The position numbers and the translations under genes were made by a program. Shown in pieces: positions 60,501-64,000 of a stretch of 64,000 nucleotides of DNA. The notes below the pieces were generated by a model. It did no database searches. It was not told where the DNA came from and saw nothing but the letters and a program-made list of their open reading frames with translations. Numbering within the stretch: position 1 is the first letter of the stretch; the number at the start of each line of letters is the position of its first letter. The stretch lies in assembly GCA_019722365.1 (NCBI GenBank), contig JADFUC010001683.1:1736001-1800000 (forward strand), written 5' to 3'. This DNA is from Lithospermum erythrorhizon (Eukaryota > Streptophyta > Magnoliopsida > Boraginales > Boraginaceae).

Positions 60501-60762
60501 TAATTGTATTATGAAAAATATAAGGAAAGAATATTATTAAAAAATATTCTTCCAAACAAATTCAAGGATATTAATTTTATATTCATTACGATAAGCATAA
60601 AAATTCTATATGTTTCTTACTTGTAGCAAGAACAACAACCCAAATGGTACAAAGCTCTTTGATAGGCAAGCCTCTCTGCAACTCTTTCTTTCTTTCCACT
60701 TCACACCCTGAACAATCTTCATGGAAATCATTCTTCTTCAATAAAGCTTCTTGATTTTCCAT
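54572..60762 (-). CDS. ZIFL1: ZIFL1-type major facilitator transporter, 16 exons, exon-1 frameshift
   Basis: Major facilitator superfamily transporter of the zinc-induced-facilitator-like group; relatives move K+, zinc-nicotianamine complexes or act in auxin transport at vacuolar or plasma membranes. Exons: 60762-60622, 59601-59561, 59452-59392, 59288-59186, 59099-58997, 58909-58856, 58595-58533, 58321-58272, 58193-58114, 58032-57845, 56931-56844, 56351-56266, 56157-56050, 55535-55447, 55261-55218, 54690-54572. The exons encode the ZIFL cysteine motif CSGC, MFS motif [12 protein letters not shown], the antiporter-like [17 protein letters not shown], the PETLHNHK loop, ERGAANG and an FKPFLVTRR end. 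Exon 1 lacks one base: after GLPIK the expected ELCTIW frame becomes SFVPFG. Exon phases downstream then fail and a stop follows in exon 3 after about 60 codons. All other joins are in frame for a protein of about 473 residues. Confidence 0.85.
58033..58113 (-). other. 81-nt ZIFL intron with no stop codon (exitron-like)
   Basis: A GT-AG intron between exons ending at 58,114 and starting at 58,032. It is 81 nt, a multiple of three, and open in the gene's frame, so retention adds 27 residues between transmembrane and loop regions. CTCCCAGAAA occurs at both borders (58,123-58,114 and 58,039-58,030). Confidence 0.6.
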
Positions 60763-61400
60763 GTCTACCCTTTAATTTGATCACCTCAAAACTACCTCTA
60801 ACTGAATTCCATTTTATCGGTAAACTACCTTTTATATTAAAATTAACCCACAAAGAACAAAAATATTTTCCAGCTACACGTAAATACGTAATCGCTCACG
60901 TAAAATTTAGACAAAATTTGGACCATTGTCATTGAGATGGCTAGAACTAGAATTTCATCATTATGATTAATACTATAATATTTTTATTAATAATTTTAGT
61001 TATATTATAAAATTATAAAAATTAATAATATAAACGAATTTAATAATATAAATGTTATTCTTACTATAATTAAAAATATAATTTATTTGTGTCCAATTAT
61101 TTAATTTAGGATTTAAAAATGTTAATTAAAATGAATCGTATTTTATTATGCTACCGCAATAATGATGAGACCATGATAATGTCGACGAATTAAATCGGAG
61201 GTGTCCGCAGACTTAATTTTTATAAATGTGGAGTTATGCACATGAAGACATATGCCACTATACTTAACGACTTAAGGGTCCACGCAATGAAAAGCTTTGT
61301 TCTTTTCACTTTTAAATGATTGGAGAACAATGGCTGACCTTTATGGTGTGTTTTTATTTTATTTTATAGATTGATGTAAATGTACAGATCGCTCATTCAC
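60763..61400. other. AT-rich upstream region of the ZIFL gene
   Basis: Promoter and 5' UTR of the ZIFL gene presumably lie here. It is AT-rich with no open frame, and no promoter element stands out clearly enough to call. Confidence 0.35.
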
Positions 61401-61419
61401 GATATAATATACTATTCTC

Positions 61420-61610
61420 GCTTCAAAATAAATAAATAATTGCTCTAAAAAATTAATTTTTTATAATAATTGATTGTTTACAATTTCAATCTAACTTTTT
61501 ACAATTCCAATGTAATTTTTTATATTTCCAATATAGCTATTTACAATCTCTTAATAAAACACTATTCATCTATATAATCATTTCTTATGAACCATGAAAG
61601 ATTAAGCAAG
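61420..61610. mobile_element. MITE, same family as at 32.5 and 33.4 kb
   Basis: Contains CTTCAAAATAAATAAATAAT at the left and phrases such as TTTACAATTCCAATGTAATT repeated about every 20 bp. Its reverse complement matches the 32,475-32,690 copy over most of its length. Confidence 0.55.
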
Positions 61611-61644
61611 GTTGAAAAATAAATTATGTAATATAATATTATTA

Positions 61645-61935
61645 ACAATGTCACACGCCCCATCTGGAAGCTCTGCTGCCTCCCGCCAATATATAAGTTC
61701 TCGGCTTCACAATTTCTAGTCACAATTAATTTTAGAATGATAAATCTTTATGTACTCTTAATACTGTGACGTGTTCGTGCCCTCGCATGATTTAGGCACG
61801 TGTAATCCCCCCGATGTAAATTCCGCGAATGCCGCTGAAGCGATCATGCACCTTGGTGAGGCTATACGCGAGGAGACTAATAATGTCACACGGCCCCACA
61901 TCTAAAGTTTCTGCCCCTCCCGAAATAATATATAT
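61645..61935. repeat. Two diverged direct repeats, ~235 bp apart
   Basis: AATGTCACACGCCCCATCTG at 61,650 and AATGTCACACGGCCCCACAT at about 61,882, each followed by a CTGC-rich and CCTCCCG segment, indicate a duplicated unit of unknown origin. Confidence 0.45.
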
Positions 61936-62139
61936 GCTGCATTACTCCATCTATCGCTAATTGGGCTTTTAGAAATGAACCTCACAAACTCTTTCAAGTA
62001 AGAAATTATATTTAATAACCTAACAAACTAAATAAACATATTTAACAGTGAACACTTTTAAATTATATAAATCGTAACTAAATTATATATTACAATATGT
62101 AATTAAATAGAACTTATACAAGATCTAAGTTAATAATCA

Positions 62140-63020
62140 CCAACAAATCTTTCATGTAAATTCTCAATTCCAAATCTACCAGTTATCACAAAATGGCAAT
62201 GTCTCTAGCTTTATTGCACATCACGAAAAGAGGTTAAACTAAGCATCCGTTACAACACGTAGAGATCGGGATTTAGTCAATTCAAAGCAAAACCATCAAG
62301 TTTTGCATTGATTTTGTTTCGCCCACAAAGAGGCTGACGCCGCAAATCATCCATTGAGGCTGGGGGTTTTACATGTCGTTATGAATGTGAAAAACCTAAT
62401 AAGTATCATATATATGCTCTTATTATTTGACCTAATAAAGATAACCGAAGTATCGAAATGGGCCGTTTTGTCTTTAATTAAACTGCTAAGTAAATTAAAC
62501 ACTAACAAGTTGTTGGCTTAATTAACTAACAAGTTACTAACGAGCTCATTTAACTATTAAATTAATTAAATTGACTAATTAATTAATTCGGATTAATCCA
62601 CTTTTATATTTTACATTATCAATGTAAAATTTCGATTGAGATGGATATTCGCTGACATAATCAACTCTCAATTTAAATAGCATCGCTTTTATTTCATACA
62701 TGAAATATAACTCACCTGCCAATCAGACAAGCAGCTGACCTTCTAGCCAATAATAGCAGCTTGTATAATAATATAAATTTGACTATTAATATTATTATAA
62801 TCTGCTATGTAATGATCTGCAATTTGGCATAACCTCTCAGATATTATCGTGAAAACCCGACTAGCAGTTACAATTTCATTATAGTCGAAATGCTGCTTAT
62901 ATAATCACATTCACTAAACTGGGCAAAATGAATTATTACAACAATTGTAAAGAATCCGCATAATAAATTAAACAAATAACTATTGATTTCCTACACTCCC
63001 ACTGCCTTCGACGATTACTT
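62140..63020. repeat. Dispersed repeat, copy 2 (related to 19.49-20.33 kb)
   Basis: Shares with the 19.5-kb copy, in the same order and strand, TAACAAGTTACTAACG, TATATTTTACATTATCAATG, AATCAACTCTCAATTTA, CATGAAATATAA, AATCACATTCACTAAACT and AATAACTATTGA. It is probably part of a decayed retroelement; no protein domain was recognised. The rest to 64,000 looks like more of the same repeat-rich sequence. Confidence 0.6.
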
Positions 63021-64000
63021 CTTAACAATTCTTTTGTCTCGCGATCTTTGAAGGTCACTGTGTTAACCATAAGAAGCGTGGCCGCTTAAACACCCACGAC
63101 TTTCTTTTATTTGAACTACGAATCACATAAACCGACAACGGGCGCTACAAGAATCACCATGACTCGCAGAGGTCGCACGATTCACTCAGATATCAAGGAT
63201 GAACAAATCTCTCTCCTATAATATATCAACATCTATCGTTATACTCATCGTGTCACCTAACATATGTCATATATCCACGCTTAAGGCATGCTTCGACATA
63301 AATAAATAAAAGACACAACCTATATAAATATAAATAGTTATATACGCAGTCTAAACTTCAACAGCTCGAGCAAAATTCATAGGGATACAAATATATATCT
63401 TCCATGATTTCAGCCAAACCAACTCCCCAGCTTATACAAACTAACAACCTATAAGACGATGACTTTATGTGCCTCCTGCGGATCAAAGAAAATTGATCAT
63501 CAATCAATCACTACGCTTATCATTAAATGCTAGTTGTCCCAAAATCATCACCATCCGACTGTGTGGAAAAAATGGCTATTTTACGCTTAGACTCAAGATG
63601 TTCTTTTTATCAACGCCATGTCAGCTTCTCTTAAACCGGTGATACTTTAAGTTTCTTTGGGATTTATTATTTTAACTATCTGGCAATGATAAATGATCAT
63701 ATGAATTAATTACATTCATATAATATGTTAACAATCGTATTCTAAGACAAGAATTATCTTGTTCAATCGATCATAACTTATTCCAGAAAAGTGGAAGTCA
63801 ATTCAGCTCCCACCGAACCTCAGATCGCTCTCGCTTTTTCGATCTCGTGAAATCAAACTTTGATTTAATCACGTAAGAATATTTCAACTCGAGATGTTTC
63901 GACCAAGCCCGCACGCTGATCCTTAAGCCGCATTTAACTCTTTAGGTACTTTTTAGGATGCAAAGCCGGGAAGCGCAATGATTACAATCACGCCCTTAAC

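Noticed and set aside
1..64000. CRISPR arrays, operons, phage genes or organellar inserts
   Set aside because: No regularly spaced repeats, no polycistronic layout, and every recognised gene is a nuclear plant gene with introns or a plant-type leader.

Overview
The window is nuclear DNA of a flowering plant, most likely a eudicot. It is AT-rich, its genes are split by many GT-AG introns, and it is full of MITEs, SINEs and decayed retroelements. The protein families found (CASP-like, ZRF1-type J-protein, CLASSY remodeler, exportin-7, ZIFL transporter) are all plant nuclear genes. Nothing bacterial, viral or organellar was seen. The species cannot be named from sequence alone; an asterid is a guess.

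Layout. 1-21,172 holds no gene I can support. It contains AT-rich repeats, a MITE at 3,875-3,981, a small fold-back element near 2,050-2,530 and, from about 5.7 to 18.5 kb, a G+C-richer, heavily mutated block that looks like dead transposable-element sequence. 21,173-28,111 (minus) is an intact three-exon CASP-like (CASPL2C-type) membrane-protein gene. Its second intron is 5.96 kb, starts with a GC donor, and carries a large fold-back, a (TA)n run and a Stowaway MITE. 30,436-33,120 (minus) is a ZRF1/zuotin gene whose J-domain half and SANT half lie in different frames, with the middle missing. 34.5-39.4 kb (plus) is a CLASSY3/4-like SNF2 gene with an intact helicase exon but a frameshift and a stop in its acidic N-terminal region. 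40,951-53.8 kb (minus) is a complete exportin-7 gene; I could place all 28 coding exons with no frame error. 54,572-60,762 (minus) is a ZIFL1-type major facilitator gene of 16 exons with a one-base deletion in exon 1. 60,763-64,000 is repeats, including a second copy of a repeat also present at about 19.5-20.3 kb.

The genes are unrelated in function (cell-wall or membrane scaffold, ribosome/chromatin chaperone, RNA-directed DNA methylation, nuclear export, vacuolar or plasma-membrane transport) and do not form a pathway. The most striking result is that three of five genes carry disabling changes next to one very long gene with none. This could be real decay, for example of one homeolog in a duplicated block, or local sequence error. 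No previously undescribed system was found. The best leads are these gene disruptions, two 5'-UTR introns with tandemly duplicated splice donors, the GC-AG giant intron, a three-divisible 81-nt intron in ZIFL, and two microRNA-sized hairpins.
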